Below, piece by piece: positions 34,276-44,934 of a stretch of DNA of 64,000 nucleotides. The notes beneath the pieces were generated by a model. It made no database searches. It saw only the letters and a program-made list of their open reading frames with translations, and was not told the DNA's origin. Each line of letters begins with the position of its first letter. Positions within the stretch are counted from its first letter, which is position 1. The DNA is taken from the NCBI RefSeq assembly GCF_009829085.1, contig NZ_WUQY01000013.1, forward strand, positions 1-64,000, written 5' to 3'. This stretch comes from Sphingobacterium bovisgrunnientis (GTDB lineage: Bacteria > Bacteroidota > Bacteroidia > Sphingobacteriales > Sphingobacteriaceae). Made by a program: the position numbers and the translations under genes.

Positions 34276-35862
34276 TTACCTTCCAGTACCTTGTGCTTCT
34301 TCAAGCGACATATCTACAACTGGTTTTTTATCTCTATTTGCTATTTCCCAAGCGGTAAAGAAAATCAATCTCTCACGTTTTACCATCATAGGGAAGTCTA
34401 TTTTGTCAACAGTATCTTCTGGTGTATGGTAGTGAGGGTGCAATCCAGAGAAGAAAAATAACGATGGAATACCATTCTTCGCAAAATTGTAGTGATCCGA
34501 ACGGTAATACAAGCGCATTGGTTCTTCTGGATGATCGTAGTCATAATCCAATTTCATTTTTGTCTCAGCGTTTGCTTTTTCAACAATTGGTTTAAGATCC
34601 GTACTCAATTTATTAACACCAATCACGTGAATGTAGTTATGATCCCCGTTCAAGTGTTTGTCATCAATACGACCAATCATATCAATATTAAGACAAGCTA
34701 CAGTTTGCGTTAAAGGAATAATTGGATTTTCAACGTAATATTGCGAACCTAATAAGCCTTTTTCTTCTGCTGCTAATGCGATAAATAAAATGCTACGACG
34801 TGGACCTTTGCCTTCTTTTTTAGCTTTTGCAAAAGCTTTAGCAATTTCTACAACACCAACAGTACCCGAACCATTGTCATCAGCTCCAGGGAAGAATGTG
34901 CCGTCAGGTAAAATGCCGTCATGATCCCAGTGACCACATACTACTACCACTTCATTTTTAAGATCTGTACCTTCTATGTAACCAATAACATTTGGGTCGC
35001 TAAATTTCTCATTTTTTACGCCCATAGAAGCGTTCAGCGCACTTTTTATAACTTGAGGTTGCGCTGGGGTAGCAAGATTTTGTGCTTTGAATTTCTCTAC
35101 ACTTGTATTTGCTTGTGCTAACAAATGATCAGCTAATGATGTTTTGATATGTACAACCGGAATAGAAACTCGTTGATTTTGATTGGCATTACCTTTATCC
35201 AAAGCCACACGTCCCATCATGCCACGATTATTCATGCGTTTGATCATTTCCTCATTTTGAGAACTTGCCGCAAGGATTAATTTTGGATTCAACTTCATAA
35301 TTTCTTGAAGTCTCTTGAAACGGCTTGATGACCATGTAGATTTTGAAGTAGTGCCTGTGATGATCGATTTTCCTTCTGCGTCTACAGGTTCACCTTCGTT
35401 GATAAGTAACACCACTTTACCGGCGATGTCTGTATTTTTTAATTCATTGAATTTATCATCTTGAATGCCATAGCCTACGAACACAATCTCATTAGCATTG
35501 AATGACGCCGTGCTATTATCTCCCTGCACATAGAAATCCTGTCCATATACTAGTGTTTGGTTTCCTAGCGTAAAAGAGTCAACCTTATAGGAGGTCTGTA
35601 ATAATGGAACCTGCTGTAGATATGATCCATTCACGATTGGTTGCAAACCAAAAGATTTGAACTGATCTTCCGCGTATTTAACCGTTTTTTTACCGCCTTC
35701 TTGGCCTGTTCCTCTACCAGCAAATTCTTTGCTTGCTAGAATAGTTAAATATTCTTTTGAAGATTCTTCTGTAATCAGATTGGCATATTTAGATGGATTT
35801 TGAGCCACCGAACAACTGTATGCAACAGGTAGAATGAAAAGTAAGGAAAGGATTTTTCTCAT
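34276..35862 (-). CDS. M28 family peptidase, lipoprotein
   Basis: A zinc exopeptidase of 528 residues with a lipoprotein signal (LPVAYSC, Cys17), an N-terminal segment, a protease-associated-like insert (about 100-250) and the M28 catalytic domain (about 285-510). Metal and catalytic motifs are CGHWDHDG, GADDNGSGTVG, AEEKGLLGSQYY, NIDMIGRID and HPHYHTPEDTVDKID. It probably works at the cell surface or periplasm in peptide use, alongside the S46 enzyme and the shorter M28 enzyme of this window. Confidence 0.93.
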   Translation of the reverse strand: MRKILSLLFILPVAYSCSVAQNPSKYANLITEESSKEYLTILASKEFAGRGTGQEGGKKTVKYAEDQFKSFGLQPIVNGSYLQQVPLLQTSYKVDSFTLGNQTLVYGQDFYVQGDNSTASFNANEIVFVGYGIQDDKFNELKNTDIAGKVVLLINEGEPVDAEGKSIITGTTSKSTWSSSRFKRLQEIMKLNPKLILAASSQNEEMIKRMNNRGMMGRVALDKGNANQNQRVSIPVVHIKTSLADHLLAQANTSVEKFKAQNLATPAQPQVIKSALNASMGVKNEKFSDPNVIGYIEGTDLKNEVVVVCGHWDHDGILPDGTFFPGADDNGSGTVGVVEIAKAFAKAKKEGKGPRRSILFIALAAEEKGLLGSQYYVENPIIPLTQTVACLNIDMIGRIDDKHLNGDHNYIHVIGVNKLSTDLKPIVEKANAETKMKLDYDYDHPEEPMRLYYRSDHYNFAKNGIPSLFFFSGLHPHYHTPEDTVDKIDFPMMVKRERLIFFTAWEIANRDKKPVVDMSLEEAQGTGR

Positions 35863-35879
35863 AGTAGGTGTATATTAAA

Positions 35880-36311
35880 TTATGCACAAGAAATTTTGTT
35901 CACACGTGTAGCATGTCTACCGCCTTCAAATTCCGTTGTAATAAATGTATTCGTAATTTTTTTAGCTAATTCTAAATCTATAAAACGCGCAGGAATACAC
36001 AATACATTCGCGTTATTATGTTGACGTGCTAATGCCGCAATTTCATTTTGCCATGCAATTGTCGCACGTATTCCTTGATGTTTATTTGCCGTAATAGCTA
36101 CTCCATTTGCACTACCGCAAATCAAAATTCCCAATTCATTCTCTTGATTTTCTACCGAAGAAGCTACTGGATGTGCATAGTCTGGATAGTCTACAGAATC
36201 AGCTGTCGAAGGTCCGAAATCACTAACCTCATGTCCCAATTCTTTCAAAAACTCTACGATTGGAGTTTTATAATCAAATCCTGCGTGATCGCTACCTATT
36301 GCAATTTTCAT
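35880..36311 (-). CDS. rpiB: Ribose 5-phosphate isomerase B
   Basis: It interconverts ribose 5-phosphate and ribulose 5-phosphate. The 143-residue protein has GSDHAGFDYK (6-15), the catalytic Cys in ILICGSANGVAI and NKHQGIRA. It lies 11 bp downstream of tatC on the same strand and upstream of the M28 gene (17 bp gap), so all three may be cotranscribed. Confidence 0.96.
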   Translation of the reverse strand: MKIAIGSDHAGFDYKTPIVEFLKELGHEVSDFGPSTADSVDYPDYAHPVASSVENQENELGILICGSANGVAITANKHQGIRATIAWQNEIAALARQHNNANVLCIPARFIDLELAKKITNTFITTEFEGGRHATRVNKISCA

Positions 36312-36322
36312 AGTATTATATA

Positions 36323-37189
36323 TTAGTTCTTATAAAATTCTTTTTCTTTTAATTCTCTCTTACGCTGTACATTTGCCGAAACAGAAATACTCAACTCGTA
36401 CAATATAAACATTGGGGCACTCACCGTTAATAGTGTGATAATGTCCGCTGTAGGCGTAATAATAGCAGCAATGATTAATATAATTACTACCGCATAACGT
36501 CTACTCGCACGCATAAATTGCGGCGTCATAAAGCCAAGTTTGGATAGGATAAATATCAAAATCGGCAATAAAAATACTACACCACAACCCAATGTTAATG
36601 TCGCTATAGTCGACAGATAGGAGTCAATTTTGATCTGGTTTGTTATTTCCGCGCTCAATGATACATTAGCTAAAAAGTTAACAGACAAAGGAACGACAAT
36701 GTAGTAGCCAAATAATGCCCCTAAAGCAAATAATATAGTCGCATAGAATACAAAACCACTTGCCGACTTGCGCTCGACTTCTGTCAATGCAGGCTTCACA
36801 AACAACCAAATTTCAAATAAGAGATATGGAAAACCTAAGGCAAGTGCCATCAATAAACAGGAGTTTATTTGTAACATAAACTGACCCGCTAATTCCGTAT
36901 TTATAATATTAAAAGGAATTTTATCAACACAAAAACCATCTAAATTCATTAATTCTCCAACCTTACACATCATGCGGTACGTCCAGAAATCTAAATTCTT
37001 TGGCCCCATAATGATTTGGTTGAATACGAAATCATAAAATGAAAATGAAAGTATCGCAAAAACTGCTATTGCTATTACGGATCTAATGATGTGCCATCGT
37101 AATACTTCTAGGTGCTGGAAAAATGACATTTCCGCTTCGAGTGTCTTTCCTTTATCTTTTATGGCGTCAATTAGTTTTTTATTTGACAT
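36323..37189 (-). CDS. tatC: Sec-independent protein translocase TatC
   Basis: The core receptor of the twin-arginine export system in the inner membrane. The 288-residue protein has six membrane helices and the conserved MSFFQHLEVLRWHIIRS start (EL-R region) and FYATILFALGALFGYYIV. Tat cargo exists in this window (the SRRQFLK protein at 21885-22871). No tatA is adjacent. A long first periplasmic loop (about 45-105) is typical of Bacteroidota TatC. Confidence 0.95.
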   Translation of the reverse strand: MSNKKLIDAIKDKGKTLEAEMSFFQHLEVLRWHIIRSVIAIAVFAILSFSFYDFVFNQIIMGPKNLDFWTYRMMCKVGELMNLDGFCVDKIPFNIINTELAGQFMLQINSCLLMALALGFPYLLFEIWLFVKPALTEVERKSASGFVFYATILFALGALFGYYIVVPLSVNFLANVSLSAEITNQIKIDSYLSTIATLTLGCGVVFLLPILIFILSKLGFMTPQFMRASRRYAVVIILIIAAIITPTADIITLLTVSAPMFILYELSISVSANVQRKRELKEKEFYKN

Positions 37190-37268
37190 ATCTAGTTTTT
37201 AGTAGTGAAAACAAAAATACCATTCTTTGGGATAAGAATGGTATGAATTGAATATCAAAACAAAATTT

Positions 37269-38630
37269 TTACGCTTCCTCTTCTTCCGGGTATTCCGAAA
37301 GGTCGAAAGTTTCCATAAATTTCGTTGTAAAATTACCTGCTCTAAAGTTTGGATCACGCATTAATCGCAAATGCAAAGGAATAGTAGTCTTCACACCTTC
37401 AATTACAAATTCACTTAATGCTCTTTCCATCGTTGCGATAGCTTCTTCACGAGTCTGTGCTGTACAGATTAATTTCGCAATCATAGAGTCATAGTTTGGC
37501 GGAATAGTATATCCAGCATATACGTGTGTATCGACACGCACACCATGACCACCTGGTGAGTGGAAATTTGTGATTTTGCCTGGTGAAGGACGGAAATTAT
37601 TGAATGGATCTTCTGCATTGATACGGCATTCAATGGCATGCATTGTCGGCTCGTAGCTCTTACCAGAAATAGGAATACCTGCAGCCACTTTGATTTGCTC
37701 TTTGATCAAATCGAAGTTAATTACTTCTTCAGTTACCGGGTGCTCTACCTGAATACGCGTATTCATTTCCATGAAATAGAAATTGCGGTGTTTGTCCACT
37801 AAGAACTCAATGGTTCCAGCACCTTCATAATTTACAGCTGTTGCACCTTTGATCGCAGCTTCACCCATCTGTGCACGCAACTCGGGCGTAATAAATGGAG
37901 ATGGAGCTTCTTCTACTAATTTTTGGTGACGACGTTGAATAGAACAATCGCGCTCTGACAAGTGACATACTTTGCCGTATTGATCACCGATTACTTGGAT
38001 TTCAATGTGACGAGGCTCTTCAACGTATTTCTCTAAGTAAATACCATCATTACCAAATGCAGCAGCAGATTCTTGACGTGCTGAATCCCAGTTAGACTCG
38101 AAATCTTCATCTTTCCAAATGATACGCATACCACGACCACCACCACCAGCAGTAGCCTTGATAATGACAGGATAACCAATTTCATTAGCTAATTTAATAC
38201 CTGTTTTTACGTCAGGAATTAAACCATCTGATCCAGGTACTGTTGGTACACCGGCTTTTTTCATGGTGTCTTTAGCTGAAGCTTTATCGCCCATGCGTTC
38301 AATCTGATTCGCAGTCGCACCGATAAATTTGATACCGTACTCCGCACAGATAGCTGAGAATTTAGCGTTTTCAGAAAGAAAACCATAACCAGGGTGAATG
38401 GCGTCAGCATTAGTTAACTCTGCAGCCGAAATGATATTAGGAATATTTAAATAAGAATCTTTACTCGCAGGAGGACCGATACATACCGCTTCATCAGCAA
38501 AACGTACATGCAAACTATCTTTATCCGCTGTAGAATATACAGCCACACTCTTGATACCCATCTCGCGACATGTGCGGATGATACGTAGAGCGATTTCCCC
38601 TCTATTTGCTATTAATATTTTTTTGAACAT
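37269..38630 (-). CDS. accC: Acetyl-CoA carboxylase biotin carboxylase subunit
   Basis: It carboxylates biotin on BCCP using ATP and bicarbonate, the first half of malonyl-CoA synthesis. The 453-residue protein has [17 protein letters not shown] (4-20), the ATP-grasp glycine loop [10 protein letters not shown] and [15 protein letters not shown]. It lies 83 bp after accB in the fatty acid cluster. Confidence 0.97.
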   Translation of the reverse strand: MFKKILIANRGEIALRIIRTCREMGIKSVAVYSTADKDSLHVRFADEAVCIGPPASKDSYLNIPNIISAAELTNADAIHPGYGFLSENAKFSAICAEYGIKFIGATANQIERMGDKASAKDTMKKAGVPTVPGSDGLIPDVKTGIKLANEIGYPVIIKATAGGGGRGMRIIWKDEDFESNWDSARQESAAAFGNDGIYLEKYVEEPRHIEIQVIGDQYGKVCHLSERDCSIQRRHQKLVEEAPSPFITPELRAQMGEAAIKGATAVNYEGAGTIEFLVDKHRNFYFMEMNTRIQVEHPVTEEVINFDLIKEQIKVAAGIPISGKSYEPTMHAIECRINAEDPFNNFRPSPGKITNFHSPGGHGVRVDTHVYAGYTIPPNYDSMIAKLICTAQTREEAIATMERALSEFVIEGVKTTIPLHLRLMRDPNFRAGNFTTKFMETFDLSEYPEEEEA

Positions 38631-38713
38631 AAGGAATGACTAAATAAACCAATTGTACTATGTTAGCATAGCATCTATTTAAACTCAAAAAGCTGCGCGA
38701 AGGCAGCTAGAGA

Positions 38714-39193
38714 TTAGTTTGGATCAACTAAGAATAATGGTTGATCGTATTCAACTGGTTGTGCGTCGTTCACTAATATTTTAACGATTTTACCAGAAAC
38801 TTCCGATTCGATTTCATTGAATAATTTCATCGCCTCGATAATACATAATGTCTTACCAGAAGTGATTTCGTCACCTACATTTACGAATACTGCTTTATCA
38901 GGACCTGGTGAACGGTAGAATGTACCAATCATTGGCGATTTTACAGTGATGTATTTAGAATCATCAGATGCTGCAGGAGCCACTGGTGTCGTCGCTACAG
39001 GAGCTGCTGGAGTCGCCGCTTGTACAGGAGCAGGAGCAGGGATAGCTGCTGGAACGCTTGCTGTTACATAAGTCGGTTCTTGATTTGTTTTTATCGTGAT
39101 TTTGAAATCTTTCTCTTCAATCGATACTTCATTCACACCTGATTTAGATACGAATTTAATCAAGTCTTGAATTTGTTTAATGTCCATACTCAT
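38714..39193 (-). CDS. accB: Biotin carboxyl carrier protein of acetyl-CoA carboxylase
   Basis: It carries the biotin arm between biotin carboxylase and carboxyltransferase. The 159-residue protein has an N-terminal helix pair, an Ala/Pro-rich linker (about 50-80) and the biotinyl domain with the biotin lysine in [18 protein letters not shown] 39191-39193 is used; a TTG six codons earlier and another ATG two codons later are alternatives. Confidence 0.96.
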   Translation of the reverse strand: MSMDIKQIQDLIKFVSKSGVNEVSIEEKDFKITIKTNQEPTYVTASVPAAIPAPAPVQAATPAAPVATTPVAPAASDDSKYITVKSPMIGTFYRSPGPDKAVFVNVGDEITSGKTLCIIEAMKLFNEIESEVSGKIVKILVNDAQPVEYDQPLFLVDPN

Positions 39194-39267
39194 GATAGTA
39201 GGTTTTGTCAATTTGTTAATTAATTATTAAAAAATAGTCGATAAATATAGCAAAAAATTGACTTAGC

Positions 39268-40257
39268 TTAATAAGCCCATTTTAAATAAACTGATCCCCA
39301 AGTAAATCCGCCACCGAAAGCTGCTAATATTAAATTATCACCTTTCTTCAATTGGCTTTCCCATTCCCATAGACATAATGGGATAGTACCACTTGTAGTG
39401 TTTCCGTATTTATGGATGTTTACCATCACTTTTTCTTCTGGTAGTCCCGCACGTTCGGCAGTAGCATCAATGATTCTTTTGTTCGCTTGATGAGGAACCA
39501 ACCACGCAACATTATCAGCTGTCAGGTTATTGCGTTCCATGATGCTATGTGCAACATCAGCCATATTTGTAACAGCAAATTTGAATACTGTGCGTCCTTC
39601 TTGATAAGCATAGTGTAGACCTGCCTCAATAGTTTCATGCGAAGCTGGATTCAATGAGCCACCACCTTTGATATTTAAAAATTGACCACCTGAGCCGTCA
39701 GTTTTTAAGATTGTATCTTGGATGCCGTTACCTTCGTCGTTTGGTTCTAATAATACCGCTCCACATCCGTCACCAAATAGAATACATGTATTTCTGTCAG
39801 TATAGTTGACTACTGAAGACATTTTATCTCCACCGACTACTAATACTTTTTTGTGTTTGCCAGACTCAATAAATTGTGTACCTGTCGTCAAACCAAAAAG
39901 AAAACCTGAACAAGCAGCTTGTAAGTCATAACCCCAAGCGTTCTTTGCCCCGATTTTATCTGCTAATATATTTGCAGTAGCAGGAAATAACATGTCTGGT
40001 GTACTAGTACAGAATATTATTAAATCGATTTCTTCGGCAGATATACCTCTTTTTTCAAGAAGACCTTTTACCGCTGGTACAGCAAGATCTGAGGTTGCTA
40101 ATCCTTCTCCTTTTAGAATACGACGTTCTTTAATACCTGTACGAGAGACGATCCATTCGTCGTTCGTGTCCACCATAGTTTCTAGTTCCTTGTTCGTAAG
40201 AACATAATCCGGAACATATCCGTTTACCGCCGTAATAGCCGCGTGAATTTTAGACAT
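39268..40257 (-). CDS. fabH: Beta-ketoacyl-ACP synthase III
   Basis: It starts fatty acid chains by condensing an acyl-CoA primer with malonyl-ACP. The 329-residue protein has the Cys-His-Asn triad: Cys in [12 protein letters not shown] (about 115), His in VPHQANKRI (about 258) and Asn in [12 protein letters not shown] (about 288). It lies 6 bp downstream of plsX, the widespread plsX-fabH arrangement. Confidence 0.97.
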   Translation of the reverse strand: MSKIHAAITAVNGYVPDYVLTNKELETMVDTNDEWIVSRTGIKERRILKGEGLATSDLAVPAVKGLLEKRGISAEEIDLIIFCTSTPDMLFPATANILADKIGAKNAWGYDLQAACSGFLFGLTTGTQFIESGKHKKVLVVGGDKMSSVVNYTDRNTCILFGDGCGAVLLEPNDEGNGIQDTILKTDGSGGQFLNIKGGGSLNPASHETIEAGLHYAYQEGRTVFKFAVTNMADVAHSIMERNNLTADNVAWLVPHQANKRIIDATAERAGLPEEKVMVNIHKYGNTTSGTIPLCLWEWESQLKKGDNLILAAFGGGFTWGSVYLKWAY

Positions 40258-40263
40258 ATAATG

Positions 40264-41202
40264 TTAGTTAAAAGCAGTTTTTATCTTATCGATAAATTTC
40301 GATTCGATCATACCTTTGGATAGTAATACCATATTTTTAATTGCAGTAGGAGTGGAAATGCCATGCCCGATAAGCACCGGTGCATTGACACCTAGAATTG
40401 GACTACCTCCATATTGCTCATAGTTGAACCTATCAAAGAAATCATCTTTAAAACCTTTTTTCAAAGTAACAACATAGAATGATTCGGCTAATTTAAGAAC
40501 CACATTTCCTGTGTAACCGTCACATACATATACATCGGCATGATCCGAGAATAAGTCACGGCCTTCGGCATTACCAATGAAATTAATTTTAGTGTTTGAT
40601 TTAAGTAATGGATAGGTTGAGATTGTTAGGGCATTACCTTTTTCTTCTTCTTCGCCAATGTTTACCAATGCAACTTTGGGATTGGAGACATTATACATAT
40701 GCTCGGCATATAAGCTTCCAAGAATCGCAAACTGGTTTAACATTTCAGGCTTACAATCAGCATTGGCACCTACATCGAGAAGTATGCCGAATCCTTCTTT
40801 TAGCTTTGGAACATTAGTAGCTATTGCTGGGCGAAGTACGCCTGTAATAGTTTTTACACTAAACATAGCGCCTACTAGCATAGCGCCAGTATTACCTGCT
40901 GAAGAAAATGAATCTATCACCCCATTTTTCAACAACTCAAATCCTTTTGCGATACTTGAGTTTGGTTTTTGGGTGATAGCCTTTGTGGGATGCTCATGCA
41001 TAGAAATACTTTCAGGAGCATGTACATAATCAAATAATGATGGATCTGCACCTGCTTCTTCTATGCGTTTTTTTGTATCTTCTTCGTCTCCGAATAATAC
41101 TATTCGTTGATCTGATGATAGACTTTTTTGTGCTTCAATTGCACCTAATATGTTTGATTTGGGGGCATAATCCCCACCTAGAACGTCTAATCCTATCTTC
41201 AT
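40264..41202 (-). CDS. plsX: Phosphate acyltransferase PlsX
   Basis: It makes acyl-phosphate from acyl-ACP for phospholipid synthesis. The 312-residue protein has the family start MKIGLDVLGGDYAPKSNI, HEHPTKAI, SAGNTGAML and DGYTGNVVLKL. A hairpin separates it from rpmF, so it may have its own promoter. Confidence 0.96.
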   Translation of the reverse strand: MKIGLDVLGGDYAPKSNILGAIEAQKSLSSDQRIVLFGDEEDTKKRIEEAGADPSLFDYVHAPESISMHEHPTKAITQKPNSSIAKGFELLKNGVIDSFSSAGNTGAMLVGAMFSVKTITGVLRPAIATNVPKLKEGFGILLDVGANADCKPEMLNQFAILGSLYAEHMYNVSNPKVALVNIGEEEEKGNALTISTYPLLKSNTKINFIGNAEGRDLFSDHADVYVCDGYTGNVVLKLAESFYVVTLKKGFKDDFFDRFNYEQYGGSPILGVNAPVLIGHGISTPTAIKNMVLLSKGMIESKFIDKIKTAFN

Positions 41203-41234
41203 CCGTTATTATTTTTCTACTTCAATAATACGCA

Positions 41235-41290
41235 AAAACATCCCAAAGTAAAGCAAAAAAATCTATTTTTTACTCAATTTGGGATGTTTT
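41235..41290 (-). terminator. Hairpin between rpmF and plsX (terminator or attenuator)
   Basis: A perfect 13-bp inverted repeat (AAAACATCCCAAA at 41235-41247, partner 41278-41290) with a 30-nt A/T-rich loop. On the minus strand it is followed by a short T-tract. It would reduce read-through from rpmF into plsX. Confidence 0.65.
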
Positions 41291-41304
41291 ATCCAAAGAT
41301 ATTT

Positions 41305-41496
41305 TTAGACTGCAGCTGTTCTTTCAACGATTAATTTACCGTTGTAAAATAAGTTACCATCAACTTCGTACGCTTTGTGAGGTACGTGTACAGCACCAGT
41401 TTCTTTACATACTGTCAATGTAGGTTTCTCAGCCTTATAGTGCGTTCTTCTTTTGTCTCTTCTTGATTTCGAAGTTTTACGTTTTGGATGTGCCAT
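41305..41496 (-). CDS. rpmF: 50S ribosomal protein L32
   Basis: A 63-residue protein beginning MAHPKRKTSKSRRDKRRTHY, the L32 signature. The zinc-binding cysteines of some L32 forms are absent except one (TVCKETGAVHVPH). It follows yceD by 15 bp, a near-universal pairing. Confidence 0.97.
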   Translation of the reverse strand: MAHPKRKTSKSRRDKRRTHYKAEKPTLTVCKETGAVHVPHKAYEVDGNLFYNGKLIVERTAAV

Positions 41497-41511
41497 CTCG
41501 TATATGTTTTT

Positions 41512-42042
41512 TTAATTGTTTTTAATATTCTTTAATGCGGCCCAACGTGGGTCAATGTTTTCTTCTTCTATTTCGATTCCTTCTTCTGTACTGATTTTAG
41601 CTAGCATTTCTGGATCACAAGTGATATTTACTCCTTGCTCAGTGCATTTAGCGTAATATGGAACTTGCACGTTTATATATTCGTACAATAGGTTCGCTAT
41701 ATCTAGCTCGTGATCTGTTTTATTCAAAATGATAACCTCATCAGTTTCGTTGTCCCATTCCTCGTTTACAAACTTAACTATAAGTTTTTCATCAAAGGAA
41801 ACAGGAGCGTCAAATTCGGTCAAGCAAACGTCGCAAGTTAATTTGATTGTGCCTTTGATGTCAAAATTCACAATTAACATCGTCTCTTGTTTTTGAAGAG
41901 AAACGTTGGCAGTCAGATTACCTTTCTTTACTAATGAATGCTCGTAGCAGTCAAAGAACTTATCGTTTATCTCAAAATCAAAATCGTGCTTTCCTGCTGC
42001 TAATCCCGAAAACGGAATTCTATATTGTTTTAGATACTTCAC
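41512..42042 (-). CDS. yceD: YceD family protein (DUF177)
   Basis: The 176-residue protein has the DUF177 pattern: Cys pair in KLTCDVCLTEFDAPV (about 87-101) and a C-terminal IDPRWAALKNI that ends just before L32. The family is linked to 23S rRNA/L32 assembly. The start is GTG (42040-42042). Confidence 0.92.
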   Translation of the reverse strand: MKYLKQYRIPFSGLAAGKHDFDFEINDKFFDCYEHSLVKKGNLTANVSLQKQETMLIVNFDIKGTIKLTCDVCLTEFDAPVSFDEKLIVKFVNEEWDNETDEVIILNKTDHELDIANLLYEYINVQVPYYAKCTEQGVNITCDPEMLAKISTEEGIEIEEENIDPRWAALKNIKNN

Positions 42043-42108
42043 AATCCTGTATTTGAGCCTGCAAAATTAATGTTTTATATTTTAGGATGCAATTATTTTA
42101 TGAAATAA

Positions 42109-42771
42109 TTATTCATTATCTCCATAATATTTTACCCCCAATTCTATTTTCTCACGACCATTAGCCATACGCCATTTGTTGGTGTCACGAAGGGAATATG
42201 CACAACCACAGTACTCTTGCATATAAAATCGTTCACGTTTACTAATTTCCAACATACGTGCACCTCCACCTTTTTTACGCCAATTTAATGTCCAATAATC
42301 CATGTCTGGATGACGAGATGCGGCGCGAACACCACAATCGTTTATCTGATCCATGTTCTTCCACCGCGAAATCCCTAAAGAGCTGGATATGACATCAAAT
42401 CCATTTTCGGCAGCATATTCAGCTGTTTTTTCAAATCGCATATCGAAGCACATTGTGCATCTTATTCCTTTTTCAGGTTCATTTTCCATGCCTTTTGCTA
42501 ACTCAAACCAATGATCTACATCATAGTCAGCATCTATGAAAGGTATGTTGTGTTTCTCTGCAAAGCGAATATTTTCTTCTTTGCGAATGTCATATTCTTT
42601 GCGTGGATGAATATTTGGATTGTAAAAATAAATTGTAAACTCAATGTCGGAAGCAATTAGTGCCTCCATTACCTCTCCAGCACATGGTGCACAGCAAGAA
42701 TGTAATAACAATTTCTTGCCTTGGTTTGGTAAAGTGAGTTTTTCTCTTACAAATTCTTTTTTCGTTTCCAT
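42109..42771 (-). CDS. queH: Epoxyqueuosine reductase QueH
   Basis: It performs the last step of queuosine tRNA modification, reducing epoxyqueuosine, as a non-homologous substitute for QueG. The 220-residue protein has the Cys set of the family: [29 protein letters not shown] and [15 protein letters not shown] 42769-42771 is used; a TTG eight codons upstream is less likely. TTTG ends 4 nt before the ATG on this strand, resembling the leaderless starts elsewhere in the window. Confidence 0.93.
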   Translation of the reverse strand: METKKEFVREKLTLPNQGKKLLLHSCCAPCAGEVMEALIASDIEFTIYFYNPNIHPRKEYDIRKEENIRFAEKHNIPFIDADYDVDHWFELAKGMENEPEKGIRCTMCFDMRFEKTAEYAAENGFDVISSSLGISRWKNMDQINDCGVRAASRHPDMDYWTLNWRKKGGGARMLEISKRERFYMQEYCGCAYSLRDTNKWRMANGREKIELGVKYYGDNE

Positions 42772-42920
42772 ATGACAAATGGTAATCTTCTGCAATTTTA
42801 CGCAAATCTAATGGCTTTTGAAAGTTATTTCATTTTTGTAACGTTTAGATTGCTATTTTCGTTTAAATACTTACAGACAAAAATGTATACATTTGTAATC
42901 TAGTAATCGATTCAATTTTT

Positions 42921-44015
42921 ATGCGTAAAATTTTATTTTTATACCTCATACCCGCTTTATTAATAAGTGTTATTGCGTGTCAACGAGATGACGACGAGCC
43001 TCCTTCACGAGAAATCAAAGATATATCTAGACTTTATATTTCCACTTCTGATTACCAAATTGGGGCATCAGAAAATTTGAATAACATTTATGTAATTGAT
43101 CAAGCTGATGAGGATAGTTTTCCATCTGTTGATTCCTTGTATTCTTACAATTCTGGGGCTAAAGGTGCGCGTACTATTCATTTTGCACCAAATGGGGGGA
43201 TGATTTTTCAATCTAGTTTAAACACTCCAGGAACAAATGATACGAGTATATATGTAATGAATGTCAATATTAGAGGTGATATTTCGTCTAGAGGTAAAAT
43301 TTCCAATCGTAGATTTGATAATATAAGAGGGTTATATTATACGGTAGTAAATGTAGGTGTTTCGCTTTCTAATGATTATTTACTAGCAACAAATAAGTCA
43401 AATAGAGATGCTAATGGTAATATGTATGTTTTCTTAAGGCCACAAAACTCAGGTGCATTCAGAGTGCCATCTTTTAGGTTGCCTTTAAATTTCGTTCCAT
43501 GGGCACTTACTGTTTATGAAAAGGATGTTTTTGTTGTTAAGACCGGAACAGAAGGAGGGGTTGAAGTGTATAAAGATTTAACACAAAAATTTATAGATAG
43601 TCAGGATACATTATTAAATGTGAATCCTACGTTTTCACTTACTGTGAACGGCTCTAGAAATCTTCGTGGCATTTCGTATTCAAGAATAAAGGATATTTTA
43701 GTGATGACAGATTACTCTATCAATGGTAATGTAATCGAGGATGGTAGAATTTTAATTTTTGAGAATTTCTCTTCAAACACCACGACAAAAGAAATCTCTC
43801 CTACTCGTGTTATCAAAGGTTTGACTACAAAATTGAAGCAGCCAATCGATGTTGCAATTGACACCCGAGACGATGGAAAGTATATTTATGTAGCTGATCC
43901 TGGCGCTAAAAGTGTTTTTCGTTATTTAATTAGTGATGAGGGAGATGTAGCTCCCAATGCTTCATTAGATTTTAACGGTAAAACACCAGAAAGTATATCC
44001 CTGGATACTCGTTAG
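42921..44015 (+). CDS. Lipoprotein with beta-propeller-like repeats, unknown function
   Basis: A 364-residue protein with a lipoprotein signal (ALLISVIAC, Cys20) followed by an acidic QRDDDEPP stretch. The rest has repeated beta-rich units (NIYVIDQAD, RTIHFAPNG, GRILIFENF, VAIDTRDDGKYIYVADPG), suggesting a propeller. The unit KYIYVADPGAKSVFRY resembles NHL/SMP-30 blades. Its last four bases overlap the convergent SirB1-like gene. Confidence 0.8.
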   Translation: MRKILFLYLIPALLISVIACQRDDDEPPSREIKDISRLYISTSDYQIGASENLNNIYVIDQADEDSFPSVDSLYSYNSGAKGARTIHFAPNGGMIFQSSLNTPGTNDTSIYVMNVNIRGDISSRGKISNRRFDNIRGLYYTVVNVGVSLSNDYLLATNKSNRDANGNMYVFLRPQNSGAFRVPSFRLPLNFVPWALTVYEKDVFVVKTGTEGGVEVYKDLTQKFIDSQDTLLNVNPTFSLTVNGSRNLRGISYSRIKDILVMTDYSINGNVIEDGRILIFENFSSNTTTKEISPTRVIKGLTTKLKQPIDVAIDTRDDGKYIYVADPGAKSVFRYLISDEGDVAPNASLDFNGKTPESISLDTR

Positions 44016-44854
44016 TCTTCAATAATTTTTAAAAGGATGTCTATTTCCTCTTTTTTCTGAGGACTTCCAATATTCTCATAAGCCGTTATTAAATTGCGAA
44101 GTACGCGTTTGATAATGGCTTTATTCGTACACGGCATGGTGTACTCCTCATTAGGAGGGAGGTTTAATTGTTTTAAAAAGGAATATATGTCGTTATGATG
44201 CATTACTTGTCCTCTGTTAAAAGCATTGATATAAAATAGGGGAGGTTGTTCTGTATCTTCTATGTAGGCTACTATAAAATGTTTTGGAAGATTAATTCCA
44301 TAAACAGGGATATCTAGCTGTTGTGCAATTATGCTATATACACAGGATAAAGATATAGGGTTGCCTTTTTTGCTTTCTAAAACTTTATGTATAAACGAAT
44401 TTTGTGGGTCATGATAATTTGTTGTATTTCCCGATAATCCAAATTCACGAAACAATACATTATTTAACAGTTTGACTTTCTCCAACGGACTCATGTCATA
44501 CATAAGTTGAAACCAAGCGTTACGTTTAAGTTCAGAAATAGTTAACAACACATTATTCTCATCCAAATTTGGGTATTGGTACCTATTTATAATAAGTAAT
44601 CCCTCTAATAGGTCGTCGCTATTTTTGAGATCCCAAAATTGAAGGTCATATTTTATCTGATCAAATTGGATTTTATGAATAATATTTTCAATCCGAGATT
44701 GCGATAATGGATCAAATGAAGACTCCCAATTTTCTTCTAACAAAGGAATTACATCTGGTCCTGCAGTAACAAGGCGTTCTTCCAATTGGTTGAAAATTTC
44801 AGTGTCTGGATCGTCTAATAAAGATATTATCGCTTTAATCTCTCTCTCATTCAT
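44012..44854 (-). CDS. SirB1/transglutaminase-like protein
   Basis: A 280-residue protein of the SirB1 (transglutaminase-like core 2) family. The central segment KGNPISLSCVYSIIAQQLDIPVYG plus NLPKHFIVAY (about 165-205) is diagnostic, with Cys and His in the places of the catalytic pair. Front part is helical; the C-terminal helices are TPR-like. The biochemical role of this family is not settled. Confidence 0.85.
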   Translation of the reverse strand: MNEREIKAIISLLDDPDTEIFNQLEERLVTAGPDVIPLLEENWESSFDPLSQSRIENIIHKIQFDQIKYDLQFWDLKNSDDLLEGLLIINRYQYPNLDENNVLLTISELKRNAWFQLMYDMSPLEKVKLLNNVLFREFGLSGNTTNYHDPQNSFIHKVLESKKGNPISLSCVYSIIAQQLDIPVYGINLPKHFIVAYIEDTEQPPLFYINAFNRGQVMHHNDIYSFLKQLNLPPNEEYTMPCTNKAIIKRVLRNLITAYENIGSPQKKEEIDILLKIIED

Positions 44855-44922
44855 ATATAAATTTAGTTAAATCTATTGATTTATTAAAAATGAACTGTCT
44901 TAATAATGTAAATCAATATATG

Positions 44923-44930
44923 TATTTTTG
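44923..44930 (+). promoter_or_regulatory. -7 promoter box before the methyltransferase remnant
   Basis: TATTTTTG fits TAnnTTTG and ends 4 nt before ATG 44935, supporting that ATG as the start. Confidence 0.45.
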
Positions 44931-44934
44931 CAAA